A stretch of DNA of 64,000 bases from CAG-177 sp003514385 (GCA_051920445.1 JBPPLN010000001.1:620001-684000), one strand, 5' to 3'; positions 44,122 to 53,988 are shown, numbered from the stretch's first letter. The notes: generated by a model not told the origin, from the letters alone. Numbers and translations are program-made.

Positions 44122-44793
44122 TCACGCTTCCATTCCGAACGGGTCGTCGTAGTGATGCGCCTGTTCAAGCATCATGTCCTTGACCTTCATCAGGCGCGTT
44201 GTTGTGCTGCGCTCGTTTTCGTCGAGCTTCATCGAGATATACTTTATCGTCTCCTCATACTGAGGGATCATAACATGCTCAAGGGCGTTGACTCTGCGGC
44301 GCGTTTTTTCTATCTCACCCGCGAGCAACTGGCACGATTTCTCGACCTCTGCGAGTCTGAGCATATCCGGCATTATCTCCGACAGCGCGCTGACCGCATT
44401 GTCAAGCTCCGCCGAGGTGAACGCCGTTCCGTATGAATAAATATCGTTCTTATCAGCAGTTTTATACTGAACATCGAAAACCGGAATCATAACGCTCATC
44501 ACATTTTTCTCCGAGCTTTCGAGGCTCATCTCCTGCGTTGGGAGCATCATGGCGACGCTCAGGCTCTTGTCGTTCATGGCGCTTCTGGCTATCTCCATGT
44601 TGACATTTGCCTGCTTTATCCCCTCTTCCACACGGATGCGAAGAGCCTTATTCTCTTTTACGAGATCGAGGAAGCGGCGCATGAGCTCATCGCGCTTGTC
44701 TTTGAGCAGCTTGTGTCCCCTGCGCGCAGTCGAGAGCTTGCGCTTGAGGTTCGTCAGCTCCATGCGCGTGGGATTCACGTTCATTACCGCCAT
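44122..44793 (-). CDS. atpD: V-type ATP synthase subunit D
   Basis: A 223-residue protein, the central rotor shaft. The N-terminal signature NVNPTRMELTNLKRKLSTAR is highly typical, and the whole protein is two long alpha-helices (coiled coil) with a central more variable part. It couples the A3B3 head to the rotor with subunit F. Last gene of the operon, 26 bases after the subunit B stop, preceded by a GAAGTGAT-type ribosome binding site. Confidence 0.95.
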   Translation of the reverse strand: MAVMNVNPTRMELTNLKRKLSTARRGHKLLKDKRDELMRRFLDLVKENKALRIRVEEGIKQANVNMEIARSAMNDKSLSVAMMLPTQEMSLESSEKNVMSVMIPVFDVQYKTADKNDIYSYGTAFTSAELDNAVSALSEIMPDMLRLAEVEKSCQLLAGEIEKTRRRVNALEHVMIPQYEETIKYISMKLDENERSTTTRLMKVKDMMLEQAHHYDDPFGMEA

Positions 44794-44819
44794 TGTCTAT
44801 CACTTCTTCCCATATGGAT

Positions 44820-46193
44820 TCAGAACTTGCCGTAATACTTGTCGAGGAACTCGTCGCTGACTCGCTTGAGCTCGCTGCGCGGGAGAATCGAGAGTAGCTT
44901 CCAGCCAATGTTGAGCGTCTCTTCGATGCTTCTGTCGGTGTCGAAGCCCTGCGAAACATATTCTTTCTCGAATTCATCCGCAAACTTTGCGTAGAGCTTA
45001 TCCATATCCGTCAGCGCGTCTTCGCCGAGGACGACCATGAGCTCCTTTGCGTCTTTTCCGCGCGCATATGCGGAGAACAGCTGGTTCATCGTGTTCGAGT
45101 GGTCGGCTCTCGTCTTGCCCTCGCCGATGCCCTTATCTTTGAGTCGGGACAGGGACGGCAGAACGTCGATAGGCGGATTGATGCTCTTTCTGTAAAGCTC
45201 GCGGCTGAGTATTATCTGACCCTCGGTGATATAGCCCGTGAGGTCGGGAATGGGATGGGTCTTGTCATCCTCGGGCATGGTGAGGATCGGAATCATCGTT
45301 ATGCTGCCGGGCTTGCCCTTCTGCCTGCCTGCGCGTTCATATATAGACGCGAGGTCGGTGTACATATAGCCGGGATATCCGCGGCGGCCGGGAACCTCCT
45401 TGCGCGCCGCCGAAACTTCACGCAGCGCGTCGGCGTAGTTCGTGATATCGGTCAGGATAACAAGAACATGCATTCCGCGGTCGAATGCGAGATATTCTGC
45501 GGCGGTCAGAGCCATCTTCGGCGTTGCGATACGCTCGATGGCCGGGTCGTTTGCGAGGTTTGAGAACATTACGGTTCTGTCGAGCGCGCCGGTGCTTCTG
45601 AAGCTCTCGACAAAGTAGTTCGACTCCTCGAAGGTTATACCCATTGCCGCAAAGACAACGGCGAACTGTTCGTTGTCGCCGAGCACCTTTGCCTGACGCG
45701 CTATCTGCGCCGCGAGGTTTGCGTGGGGCAGACCGGATGCCGAGAATATCGGCAGTTTCTGACCTCTGACAAGGGTATTCAGTCCGTCTATAGCGGAGAT
45801 ACCGGTCTGAATGAACTCCTGGGGATAGCTTCTGGCTGCCGGATTCATCGGCAGGCCGTTGACATCCATTCTCTTCTCGGGGATTATCTCTGGGCCGCCG
45901 TCTATGGGTCTGCCGAGTCCGTCAAAGACGCGGCCGAGCATATCGGGCGAAACGCCGAGTTCCATCTGCCTGCCGGAGAAACGTACCTTGCTGTTGGCGA
46001 GGTTGATTCCGGCGGAATTTTCAAACAGCTGAACGAGCGCGTTCGTGCCGTCGATTTCGAGCACGCGGCAACGGCGGGTCTCGCCGTTTGCCAGCTCTAT
46101 CTCGCCGAGTTCGTTATACTTGACTCCCTCGACCTCGCGCACGAGCATAAGAGGTCCCGAAACCTCCTGAATAGTTCTGTATTCTTTAGGCAT
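44820..46193 (-). CDS. atpB: V-type ATP synthase subunit B
   Basis: A 457-residue non-catalytic nucleotide-site subunit. It has the beta-barrel N-domain, then LPIFSASGLPHANLAAQIAR in place of a full P-loop, the arginine-finger region SITMIPILTMPEDDKTHPIPD and the C-terminal SELKRVSDEFLDKYY. It alternates with subunit A in the A3B3 hexamer. Start ATG is one base overlapping the subunit A stop region, so the two are co-translated. Length is normal for bacterial V/A-type B subunits. Confidence 0.96.
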   Translation of the reverse strand: MPKEYRTIQEVSGPLMLVREVEGVKYNELGEIELANGETRRCRVLEIDGTNALVQLFENSAGINLANSKVRFSGRQMELGVSPDMLGRVFDGLGRPIDGGPEIIPEKRMDVNGLPMNPAARSYPQEFIQTGISAIDGLNTLVRGQKLPIFSASGLPHANLAAQIARQAKVLGDNEQFAVVFAAMGITFEESNYFVESFRSTGALDRTVMFSNLANDPAIERIATPKMALTAAEYLAFDRGMHVLVILTDITNYADALREVSAARKEVPGRRGYPGYMYTDLASIYERAGRQKGKPGSITMIPILTMPEDDKTHPIPDLTGYITEGQIILSRELYRKSINPPIDVLPSLSRLKDKGIGEGKTRADHSNTMNQLFSAYARGKDAKELMVVLGEDALTDMDKLYAKFADEFEKEYVSQGFDTDRSIEETLNIGWKLLSILPRSELKRVSDEFLDKYYGKF

Positions 46194-47965
46194 CAGTATT
46201 CCTCCCTTGCGTCAACAACGGCTTTTATCTCGGAATCTATCGCCGCGCAGACTGTTTTATATGTGTCCTCAATGTCCTTTTCAGGGACATATTTGAAGCG
46301 TCCGATGCTCTCTCTCGAGGGTATCGAGACGAGTTTTTCAATATCCGCGCCCTTTTTGAGCGCATCGAGAGAACCGTCATAGAAGCGCAGGACGAGCTTC
46401 ATCATCAGATACTGCTTGCGCAGGGACGAATATGTGTCCACCTCGTGGAAAGCGAGCTGATGCAGGAAGTCCTCGCGTATTGAGCGGGCAGTCTCCATTT
46501 TGAGTCTGTCTGTCGGAGAGAGGGCGTCCATACCGACGAGCTTGACTATCTCATCGAGCGAGGCTTCGTCTGAAAGCAGAGCCATGAGCCTTGCGCGAAG
46601 CGTGGTCCACTCATCCGAGACATTCTCGTTGAACCAGCTTCCGAGCGAGTCGGCATAGAGGGAATAGCTCGTCAGCCAGTTTATCGCCGGGAAGTGGCGC
46701 TTATATGCGAGCGCCGAGTCGAGTCCCCAGAAGACCTTTACTATTCTGAGTGTCGCCTGGGAGACGGGCTCCGAAATATCGCCGCCGGGAGGCGAAACAG
46801 CGCCTATGACCGAGAGCGCACCCTCGCGTCCGTCCGAGCCGAGGGAAATAACACGTCCCGCACGCTCATAGAACTGGGCAAGTCTGCTGCCGAGATAAGC
46901 GGGGTAGCCCTCTTCGCCGGGCATCTCTTCAAGTCTGCCGGACATCTCGCGCAGAGCCTCCGCCCAGCGGGAGGTAGAGTCCGCCATGAGGGCGACGGAA
47001 TAGCCCATGTCTCTGAAATATTCCGCTATCGTGATGCCCGTGTATATCGACGCTTCGCGCGCGGCGACGGGCATATCTGAAGTGTTTGCTATAAGCACGG
47101 TGCGCTCCATGAGCGACTTTCCGGTATGCGGATCGATAAGCTCGGGGAACTCATTCAGAACATCTGTCATCTCGTTGCCACGCTCGCCGCAGCCGATGTA
47201 GACGACTATATCCGCCTCAGCCCACTTTGCAAGCTGATGCTGGGTGACGGTCTTGCCGCTTCCGAACGGGCCGGGTATTGCCGCGACGCCGCCCTTAGCT
47301 ATCGGGAACAGCGTATCAACGACGCGTTGACCGGTGACGAGCGGGACATTCGGCGCAAGCTTCTTTTCAAACGGTCTGCCGCGGCGCACGGGCCACTTCT
47401 GCATGAGCGTTACGGGCAGCTCCTCGCCGTTTGCGGTCTCTATCGAACCTATCTGCTCGGTTACGGTGTAATCGCCCTCAGCTATAGATTTGACAGTGCC
47501 GACAACGCCGGGCTTCACCATTATTCTGTGTTCGACTATCTCGGTCTCCTGCACGGTGCCGAGAATATCGCCGCCGACGACCTTGTCGCCCGCTTTCACT
47601 TTCGGCACAAAATGCCACTTCTTCTCCCTGTCGAGAGCGGGCACCTCAACGCCTCTGACGAGGCTGTTGCCGACGAGCTCGCGTATCTTTTCGAGCGGGC
47701 GCTGAATGCCGTCGAAAATGCCCTCGATAAGTCCGGGGCCGAGCTCGACGCTCAGCGGCTCGCCCGTTGACTCGACGGGTTCGCCCGTGCCGAGTCCGGA
47801 GGTCTCCTCATAGACCTGAATGGAGGCTCTGTCGCCGTGCATCTCTATTATCTCGCCGATAAGCTTGCTGTCGCTGACGCGCACGACGTCGAACATATTC
47901 GCCTCGCGCATGCCCGTTGCAACAACGAGCGGACCGGCTATTTTTGAAATCTTTCCTGTAGTCAT
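46193..47965 (-). CDS. atpA: V-type ATP synthase catalytic subunit A
   Basis: A 590-residue catalytic subunit. The P-loop is GPFGSGKT (232-239), the catalytic glutamate lies in ERGNEM (261-266), and the long insertion typical of V-type A subunits precedes the P-loop. Start is set at ATG 47965 (MTTGKISKIAGP); the frame continues 28 codons further up but reaches into atpF. It hydrolyses or makes ATP, coupled to ion flow through the I/K membrane sector. Confidence 0.96.
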   Translation of the reverse strand: MTTGKISKIAGPLVVATGMREANMFDVVRVSDSKLIGEIIEMHGDRASIQVYEETSGLGTGEPVESTGEPLSVELGPGLIEGIFDGIQRPLEKIRELVGNSLVRGVEVPALDREKKWHFVPKVKAGDKVVGGDILGTVQETEIVEHRIMVKPGVVGTVKSIAEGDYTVTEQIGSIETANGEELPVTLMQKWPVRRGRPFEKKLAPNVPLVTGQRVVDTLFPIAKGGVAAIPGPFGSGKTVTQHQLAKWAEADIVVYIGCGERGNEMTDVLNEFPELIDPHTGKSLMERTVLIANTSDMPVAAREASIYTGITIAEYFRDMGYSVALMADSTSRWAEALREMSGRLEEMPGEEGYPAYLGSRLAQFYERAGRVISLGSDGREGALSVIGAVSPPGGDISEPVSQATLRIVKVFWGLDSALAYKRHFPAINWLTSYSLYADSLGSWFNENVSDEWTTLRARLMALLSDEASLDEIVKLVGMDALSPTDRLKMETARSIREDFLHQLAFHEVDTYSSLRKQYLMMKLVLRFYDGSLDALKKGADIEKLVSIPSRESIGRFKYVPEKDIEDTYKTVCAAIDSEIKAVVDAREEY

Positions 47966-47996
47966 ATCTGTTATCACGCCTTTCGGTTGAGCGTCA

Positions 47997-48311
47997 TTAT
48001 TTGTCCAGTATGTCCGAGCCGACCGCCTTTTGGACGGATCTGCTGACATTCTTCATACCCATGCCCGTGTTTCCCTTGACTCCGGGAATGGGCACTATTG
48101 CGGGCAGAGGTCTTGTGCGGTAGCGTTCGAGCTCGTTTTCGAGCCCTGAGGCAAGAGCCTCGGTGATGAATATCACCGCATACCCGCTCTCCGCCATTTT
48201 ATGGAGCATCGGCGCCGCCTCGGCGGGGTCGTCGACGGGGAAGATGTGCATTCCGAGGGACGCAAAGCCGAAGATGCTGTCTCTGTCGCCCATTACGGCT
48301 ATCTTATGCAT
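47997..48311 (-). CDS. atpF: V-type ATP synthase subunit F
   Basis: A 104-residue Rossmann-like subunit: HKIAVMGDRDSIFGFASLGM at the start, VIFITEALAS in the middle and a C-terminal tail with IPGVKGNTGMGMKNVSRSVQ. It attaches to the D shaft and modulates ATPase activity. It overlaps the upstream atpC stop by eight bases. Confidence 0.94.
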   Translation of the reverse strand: MHKIAVMGDRDSIFGFASLGMHIFPVDDPAEAAPMLHKMAESGYAVIFITEALASGLENELERYRTRPLPAIVPIPGVKGNTGMGMKNVSRSVQKAVGSDILDK

Positions 48312-49284
48312 AGACTTCCCTCACTCTCGCTCTTATTGTCTCTGCGGAAAAGCCGTTGAGCTTCGCCGAGAGTATAACTCTGACATTTTTCGTCTCCGTC
48401 TCGACGGCGTTATAATAAGCCGCGAGCGGGTCGGGGCCGAACGCCGTGTATTTTGCCTCGGTCATCTGCTGCGCCGAGAGCTCGTCGCACTTCTTTTCAA
48501 AAGCCGTAAGCCCCTCTTTGAGGCTGTCCGCAAGGAAGCCCAGTTCAGTGTTCGCGAGCATATCCGCAACCGCGTCAACACCCTCGAACGCCGCGTGGAT
48601 CAGCTCATCCGAATCGAGACTTTCGCACGGGCACAGCGCATTTTTGATATATTGAGCCGTTCTGCCTGCCGAAGCACAGCGCAGCGCCGTTTTTATATCG
48701 GCGGCAGCGCACGAGAGCTCGACCTCTTTCATTAAAAGACCGCTCCCGCTCTTTTCGGCGAACTGCTTTCTTGTTTTCAGCGCCGCCGTGTCTATCGCGG
48801 TGTCCGCAAGTCTGCCGCTCTCGAGCTTGACTATCGCATCATAAGCCGCCTGCGCGCAATCCCTCATGCACTCGGGTAGGGAGTCGAGCTCGTTTCGTTC
48901 GACGCAGCCGATTATCTCCGCCGGATCCCACACACTCGGTTTTACAACATAGTCGGACGGGTCGAGGCCGGAGAACTTCGCCTTGAGCGCCGCTTTGAGA
49001 TTGAAGAAATCGTTGTTTATCACGAGCGCATCGAGAAGTGAAGCGTCCGGCGCGCTCTCTTTGAGCAGCTGCCACGCAGCGTTCACATGCTCTTCGAGCA
49101 TCGGCGCATAGTCGTGACCGACGCCGTCGGTATGCCAGCCCTTGTCGCCGAGCAGTCTCCACGCCGCCTCATAGCTCTCAGCCGATATCAGCTGTTCAGT
49201 CTCAGCGGGAGTGAGCAGATTCACTTCGTTCGCTCTGATTCGCGCTACGGCGTAGGCATATTCATTTTCATGCATATTTTTCAC
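48304..49284 (-). CDS. atpC: V-type ATP synthase subunit C (AC39/V0D)
   Basis: A 326-residue, nearly all-helical protein with the AC39 features YAVARIRANEVNLLTPAE near the start and DALVINNDFFNLKAALKAK in the middle. It forms the socket connecting the rotor shaft to the K ring. The order E-C-F-A-B-D matches other Gram-positive V-ATPase operons. Confidence 0.92.
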   Translation of the reverse strand: MKNMHENEYAYAVARIRANEVNLLTPAETEQLISAESYEAAWRLLGDKGWHTDGVGHDYAPMLEEHVNAAWQLLKESAPDASLLDALVINNDFFNLKAALKAKFSGLDPSDYVVKPSVWDPAEIIGCVERNELDSLPECMRDCAQAAYDAIVKLESGRLADTAIDTAALKTRKQFAEKSGSGLLMKEVELSCAAADIKTALRCASAGRTAQYIKNALCPCESLDSDELIHAAFEGVDAVADMLANTELGFLADSLKEGLTAFEKKCDELSAQQMTEAKYTAFGPDPLAAYYNAVETETKNVRVILSAKLNGFSAETIRARVREVYA

Positions 49285-49290
49285 CGCCGT

Positions 49291-49875
49291 TTAAAATATC
49301 ACGCCGCAGACTTTTTCGCGGATGGTGTCCTTCTGCTCGTTTATGAGCGCTCTGAAGGTGCAGTTTATCTCGATATCGCCGTAGACGAGGATAAATCCGT
49401 TTTCGATATCCGCACCCTGCGCCGCAAGCTTCACCGAACCGTCTTTCAGTTCGGCATTTATTCTTTCAGCAAAGCCCGACGGCACGCGGTCAAGATCGGC
49501 TTCCGAGAGCCTCAGCTCCCCCTCGCCCTTGCAGGCATTTCTGACGGCGAGCTTTTCGAGCGCCGCGAAATAATCGTCCGCGCCCATATTGCACATTGCG
49601 TCATAAGCCGCCTCTATCGCCGCGTCGACCGCCTCGACTTTCGCCGAGAGCTCCGCTCTGCGGGCAATGCCGCTTATATTCGCTTCGGACATATTTAATA
49701 TCGACTGTGCCTTTTTCCCGGCATCCGCTATGATATCGGAATAAGCCTTTTCGGCGTGCGCGTTCGCGTCCTCCGCGATATCCTGCGCCTTTTTCTGCGC
49801 CTGATCCGCAATCTCGCGGCAGCTCGCCAGAGAATCGGCATTTATTTTTTCAATTATTCTGTCAAGTCCGCTCAT
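49291..49875 (-). CDS. atpE: V-type ATP synthase subunit E
   Basis: A 194-residue peripheral stalk subunit. The first 80 residues are an Ala/Glu-rich helix (ADQAQKKAQDIAEDANAHAEK) that pairs with subunit H; the C-terminal half is the globular part contacting the A3B3 head (ENGFILVYGDIEINCTFRAL). It lies six bases upstream of atpC. Confidence 0.92.
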   Translation of the reverse strand: MSGLDRIIEKINADSLASCREIADQAQKKAQDIAEDANAHAEKAYSDIIADAGKKAQSILNMSEANISGIARRAELSAKVEAVDAAIEAAYDAMCNMGADDYFAALEKLAVRNACKGEGELRLSEADLDRVPSGFAERINAELKDGSVKLAAQGADIENGFILVYGDIEINCTFRALINEQKDTIREKVCGVIF

Positions 49876-49920
49876 CGTTTCATCCCTTTCGCCGGCGCAT
49901 ACGCGCCGTTTTTTCGGTCA

Positions 49921-50415
49921 TCAGATATTGAGTCCGCTGATGCTGAAGATCGAAAGGATCGAGACGAGCAGGGCGATAACGGCGTAGGTCTCGACCATTG
50001 CCGCCATGGTTATAGCCTTACCGTTCTGGTCGGGCTTCTTGGCTATTATGCTGACTCCTGCCGCCGCAGTCTTGCCCTGAGCTATTGCGGAGAAATAACC
50101 GACTATCGCAATGGGCATGCAGGCCGCAAACATCATAAGACCTTTTTCTATCGAGAGAGGCTCAAAGCCGCTGCCGATAACGCCCATTCTGTTGAGCGCA
50201 AGGAACGCTGTAAGGAAGCCGTAGAGTCCCTGAGTACCGGGAAGGATCTGAAGGATAAGCACTTTACCGAACTTCGTGGGGTCTTCTGTGATAACGCCCG
50301 CTCCGGCCTGACCGACAAGGCCGACTCCCTTTGCGGAGCCCATACCGGAGAGGATAGCCGCAAGAGCGGCGCCGAGGACGGCTATTGATGTTCCGAGACT
50401 TGAAAAAATAGACAT
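49921..50415 (-). CDS. atpK: V-type ATP synthase subunit K, probable Na+ type
   Basis: A 164-residue proteolipid with four helices, made by duplication of the c-subunit hairpin. The first hairpin has LPGTQGLYG, the second AIAQGK and AAMVETYAV. Leu58, Thr61, Gln62, Gln113 and Glu142 reproduce the spacing of the five Na+ ligands known in Enterococcus hirae NtpK (Leu61, Thr64, Gln65, Gln110, Glu139). The acidic residue is present only in the second hairpin, as in V-type rings. The ring therefore probably carries Na+ rather than H+. Confidence 0.94.
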   Translation of the reverse strand: MSIFSSLGTSIAVLGAALAAILSGMGSAKGVGLVGQAGAGVITEDPTKFGKVLILQILPGTQGLYGFLTAFLALNRMGVIGSGFEPLSIEKGLMMFAACMPIAIVGYFSAIAQGKTAAAGVSIIAKKPDQNGKAITMAAMVETYAVIALLVSILSIFSISGLNI

Positions 50416-52415
50416 TATTGTATTTCCTCCTTGAATCTGAAATGTTTTGTATCTGCTTTTAAGGGGGTGAAGGAGCGCCCTCCGCCCTCATAAAATTTTG
50501 AGAAGAATTCAACATACTGAAGCCTGTTCGTGTGGACATATGTGCCGATAAGATTTATCGCGATGTTCGCCGTATGTCCGAGCAGGAATACTATAATAAA
50601 CAATATCAGCTTTGCGACTTTGTTTCCGGGCATCGTGCCGAGCAGGTTAATAACCGTCGCTATAACTCCGGTCGAAAGTCCGAGCGCCAGCAGGCGCGAA
50701 TAGGAGAGGATATCTCCGAGATATCCGGACGCCGTGTTATAAAGCCCGTAGAGTCCGCCGCCGAGCTTACCGATAATATTTTTGGCGCTCCGCCCGCTCG
50801 TCAGAACGGTCAGCACCGCGCCGACAAGGGCAACATATTTGCCTATTGCCGTCAGCGTCTGCGGCACGTCGATTATGATTCCTGCACCCAGCGGTGCGAT
50901 ACCTGCGATGAGCAGATATACAGGAACAACATCGCAGAATGCGTCAAGCTTCTTGCCGTCCTTCCAGAGCATATAGAACCTGACCGCAAGACCTGCGAAC
51001 AGGTGGATTATACCGAACAGGAACGAATAGAGCAGCAGCTTCATCGGGTCGTTGACCGGCTCAAACCAGACCGCCGTCGACGCTATCTCCTTGCCGAAGA
51101 ACTCACGCGCTATGACCTGCGGCGCGTCGCCGAACCAGCTGCCGAACATCGTGCCCCAGAACACGGTCGAGATTCCGCAATAGAGAAACATATTGACCGT
51201 CTTTTTCATCCTGGGCTCGAGCTTGAGCTTCGCCTTGGCTATGAGCATGGCGATGACCATTATCACTCCGTAGCCCGCGTCCGAGAGCATGATGCCGAAG
51301 AAGACATAGTAGAAGAACGCCATAACGGGGTTCGGGTCGACATCGTCGCGGTTTGGCATCGAATACATTTCTGTTATCGGCTCGACGGGCGCGACAAAGG
51401 CGTTGTTTTCGAGCAGCACCGGCACATCGGCATCTGCGTCCGGGTCGGTAATTTCGATAGCGACAGTGTATTTCTTTTCGAGCGCGTCAATAACTTTTGC
51501 AGCCCGCTTCTCGGGGATATATCCCGTGAGGACGAAGATGCGGTTCGTCATGGCTATGCGCTCAAGAGCCGCGTATTTTTCTTTCTTTATCGTGAAATAA
51601 TCAATGACGAAGCTGATATCATCGTAGCAGCCCGCAAGCTTCACTATTTCGGCTCGCGCCGTTTCGGAATCTTTTTCGTTCTGCTCGATCTGCTTTTGAA
51701 GCCGCTCATATCTCACGCGCGGCGGATGCTTCGTCGGATCGGACGGATAAGCGAAATTGAGCGTTCTCAGCGCTTCAAATATCTCTTTCTCGCACTCCTT
51801 GTGGCACATCACAACCGCGCAAGTGCGCTCGCTGTTCGCCGAGATTATCTGCGCGTCGACTTCGTTTATCTCCGGCGCTGCCGCCGCTATCGCTTCGAGC
51901 AGCGACTGCGCGTCATACTGCGCCGGGAACGAGCCGATAAACACCGCAGACGAATCCGTGCCCTTGCATTTCATCGGGATATCGAGGCTCAGCCACGGCT
52001 CGAGCGCGTCCATCGCGGTGCGGCACCGGACATTGTCCGCCGCATATTCGCGCATATCCGCTTCGAGCGAGTTTATCCTGTAGCACTCGAGGAGTATTTC
52101 GTCCGCCTCGTCGGCTTTTTTAAGATACTCCGAAACCTCGAGCTCCTTTCTGCCGCCGAACGACGACATGAGGCCCTGCATCAGTCCCTTTTTCTGCGGA
52201 GCATATTTGTCGAGCGTTTTCTGCGCGCTCTCCGCTGCCGCGAGGTACCGTTCAAAGGTCGAAACGGTGACGCCCGTTGACAGCTTGCAGAGCGATTCGC
52301 TCTCTTCGCAGTCGGTCAGCTCGACAGTACCCATACGCTGAAGGCAGTCGATTATCTCCTTGCTCTGTTCAAGCGGAGCGAGCAGCTCGATGCACTTCAT
52401 TTTAAGCTTTGCCAA
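50415..52415 (-). CDS. atpI: V-type ATP synthase subunit I (a subunit)
   Basis: A 666-residue stator subunit: a long cytoplasmic N-terminal half with coiled-coil segments (about 1-330), then seven to eight transmembrane helices. These include MAFFYYVFFGIMLSDAGYGV, the family motif, and the half-channel helix near LSYSRLLALGLSTGVIATVI, which holds the essential arginine. Start is TTG at 52415, chosen because GGAGGTG lies seven bases upstream. It shares one base with atpK. Confidence 0.94.
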   Translation of the reverse strand: MAKLKMKCIELLAPLEQSKEIIDCLQRMGTVELTDCEESESLCKLSTGVTVSTFERYLAAAESAQKTLDKYAPQKKGLMQGLMSSFGGRKELEVSEYLKKADEADEILLECYRINSLEADMREYAADNVRCRTAMDALEPWLSLDIPMKCKGTDSSAVFIGSFPAQYDAQSLLEAIAAAAPEINEVDAQIISANSERTCAVVMCHKECEKEIFEALRTLNFAYPSDPTKHPPRVRYERLQKQIEQNEKDSETARAEIVKLAGCYDDISFVIDYFTIKKEKYAALERIAMTNRIFVLTGYIPEKRAAKVIDALEKKYTVAIEITDPDADADVPVLLENNAFVAPVEPITEMYSMPNRDDVDPNPVMAFFYYVFFGIMLSDAGYGVIMVIAMLIAKAKLKLEPRMKKTVNMFLYCGISTVFWGTMFGSWFGDAPQVIAREFFGKEIASTAVWFEPVNDPMKLLLYSFLFGIIHLFAGLAVRFYMLWKDGKKLDAFCDVVPVYLLIAGIAPLGAGIIIDVPQTLTAIGKYVALVGAVLTVLTSGRSAKNIIGKLGGGLYGLYNTASGYLGDILSYSRLLALGLSTGVIATVINLLGTMPGNKVAKLILFIIVFLLGHTANIAINLIGTYVHTNRLQYVEFFSKFYEGGGRSFTPLKADTKHFRFKEEIQ

Positions 52416-52457
52416 CCTGACACCTCCTGACTTTTCTGTAATTTCTGAGCCGTTTCA

Positions 52458-52766
52458 TCAGATCACCGTCTCCATAACCGCTCTGATTGCCTCGGCTCTG
52501 TGCGCTTCGGCAGCCGCAAGCACTTCGCGCTTGCGCTCCCCTGCCGCCTTTTCGGCTTTCTCCTCGTTTGCACGCGCCTGTTCGCGTGCGCTTTCGATGA
52601 TTTCCTCCGCTCTCTTTGCAGCCTCGGCCTTTTTCCTTGCGACCGCGCCCTCGCCCGCTTCGACCGCCGCATCGACGGTTTTCTGCGCCTGCTCGTGCGC
52701 CGCTTTCTGCGCCTCTTTGTCCGAATTTTCGGCATCAAGCACCTTTGAAAGCATCTCGGACGCCAT
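52458..52766 (-). CDS. V-type ATP synthase peripheral stalk subunit H/G
   Basis: A 102-residue protein, almost entirely one Ala/Glu/Lys/Arg-rich coiled coil (KKAEAAKRAEEIIESAREQA), the form expected of the H (G) subunit that pairs with E. First gene of the operon, with AAAGGAGCG upstream of the ATG. The promoter is not clear: a TAAAAT box occurs on the minus strand near 52820 without a good -35. Confidence 0.85.
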   Translation of the reverse strand: MASEMLSKVLDAENSDKEAQKAAHEQAQKTVDAAVEAGEGAVARKKAEAAKRAEEIIESAREQARANEEKAEKAAGERKREVLAAAEAHRAEAIRAVMETVI

Positions 52767-53003
52767 AGAAACACGCTCCTTTCGTCGGCGGATATATTTT
52801 CCGCCGCAATTTCTGTTATTTTACCACAAAATTATGACTTAAAAATGAACAGAAAGCACAAATAAATAATTTTTTATCTATAATGCTTATATTCATATGT
52901 CCGCATCTTACCGGATATTTTATCACACTGCAAAGCGCGATTAAATACCCAACATTCGCCCGCTGTCGCAAAGTTGCACATTCGGGCGCATTTGTCCAAA
53001 AGG

Positions 53004-53032
53004 TTGTAAACTCGGGGCGCATTTGGTATAAT
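53004..53032 (+). promoter_or_regulatory. promoter of the MscS-type channel gene
   Basis: TTGTAA, 17-base spacer, TATAAT; a GGAGGAAAA ribosome binding site follows before the ATG at 53062. Confidence 0.65.
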
Positions 53033-53061
53033 GAGGCATACCCAAAACGGAGGAAAAAGAT

Positions 53062-53883
53062 ATGACGGAAAAACTCTCGGCATTCGATCTTGAAACATTT
53101 ATGTCTAAGCTCGTCGACGCGCTGCCAAAGCTCGCCGGGGCTGTGATAATAATCGCGCTCGGCTTCTGGGTCAGCTCGCTTATCGGCAAACTGCTGATAA
53201 AAGGTCTGACGCGAAAGGGCGTTGACGCATCCATCCACTCGTTTCTGCGCAGCATCGTAGTCTGGCTGCTGAGATTCGCGGTCATACTCTCCGCGCTCTC
53301 GACTCTCGGCTTCAATCTGAACTCATTCATCGCCGCCCTCGGCGCGGCGGGACTGACCGCCGGCATGGGTCTGCAAAACAGCATCGCCCAGTTTGCCAGC
53401 GGCATACAGATACTCGTCAACAAGCCTTTTAAAAGCGGCGACTTCGTCGAACTTGAGAACATAAGCGGACGGGTTCACGAGATAAAGCTGATGTACACGG
53501 TGTTTACGACCGTTGACAACAAGCGCGTTATAGTCCCGAATTCGCACATCACGAGCAACAATATTATTAACTACAACGCCGAAGGGCGCCGCAGACTCGA
53601 CATGACCTTCTCCGTCTCCTACTCTGACGACATAGCCCTCGCAAAGCAGGTGCTCCGCGCGCAGGCGCTCAAGAACGAACTCATCTATAAAAATCCCGAG
53701 CCGGAAGTCGTCGTCAAGCAGCAGTCGGCGAGCAGCATCGACCTTCTGCTCATGGCGTGGTGCTCATCTTCCGATTATCTGACCGTCTACTACAAACTGC
53801 AGGAGGATGTCAAAACAGCCTTCGACGAAAACGGAATCAACATCCCGTTCAACCAGCTCGATGTCCATGTATCTAACTCATAA
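53062..53883 (+). CDS. small-conductance mechanosensitive channel (MscS family)
   Basis: A 273-residue channel of the compact MscS type: three N-terminal helices (about 20-40, 65-85, 90-112). The pore-lining TM3 and following beta-domain entry contain GLQNSIAQFASGIQILVNKP and FKSGDFVEL. The cytoplasmic cage domain follows (TTVDNKRVIVPNSHI). It opens under membrane tension to release solutes on hypo-osmotic shock. Monocistronic; no terminator is obvious before the next promoter. Confidence 0.92.
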   Translation: MTEKLSAFDLETFMSKLVDALPKLAGAVIIIALGFWVSSLIGKLLIKGLTRKGVDASIHSFLRSIVVWLLRFAVILSALSTLGFNLNSFIAALGAAGLTAGMGLQNSIAQFASGIQILVNKPFKSGDFVELENISGRVHEIKLMYTVFTTVDNKRVIVPNSHITSNNIINYNAEGRRRLDMTFSVSYSDDIALAKQVLRAQALKNELIYKNPEPEVVVKQQSASSIDLLLMAWCSSSDYLTVYYKLQEDVKTAFDENGINIPFNQLDVHVSNS

Positions 53884-53954
53884 GTTTTAAAATTGTCATA
53901 ATTAACAAAAAACGTCCAATTGCCTGCGGCAGATTTTTTTCGAAAAAGTTCTTT

Positions 53955-53988
53955 TTGACTATCAATCGGGCGCTTTTTATTATATAAT
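53955..53988 (+). promoter_or_regulatory. promoter of prs
   Basis: TTGACT, 17-base spacer, TATTAT; an overlapping TATAAT sits five bases further on. GCGGAGGAAA precedes the ATG. Confidence 0.6.

Noticed and set aside
50532..52280. 582-codon open frame on the plus strand
   Set aside because: Antisense shadow of V-ATPase subunit I; Arg/His/Glu-rich composition and no start signal.
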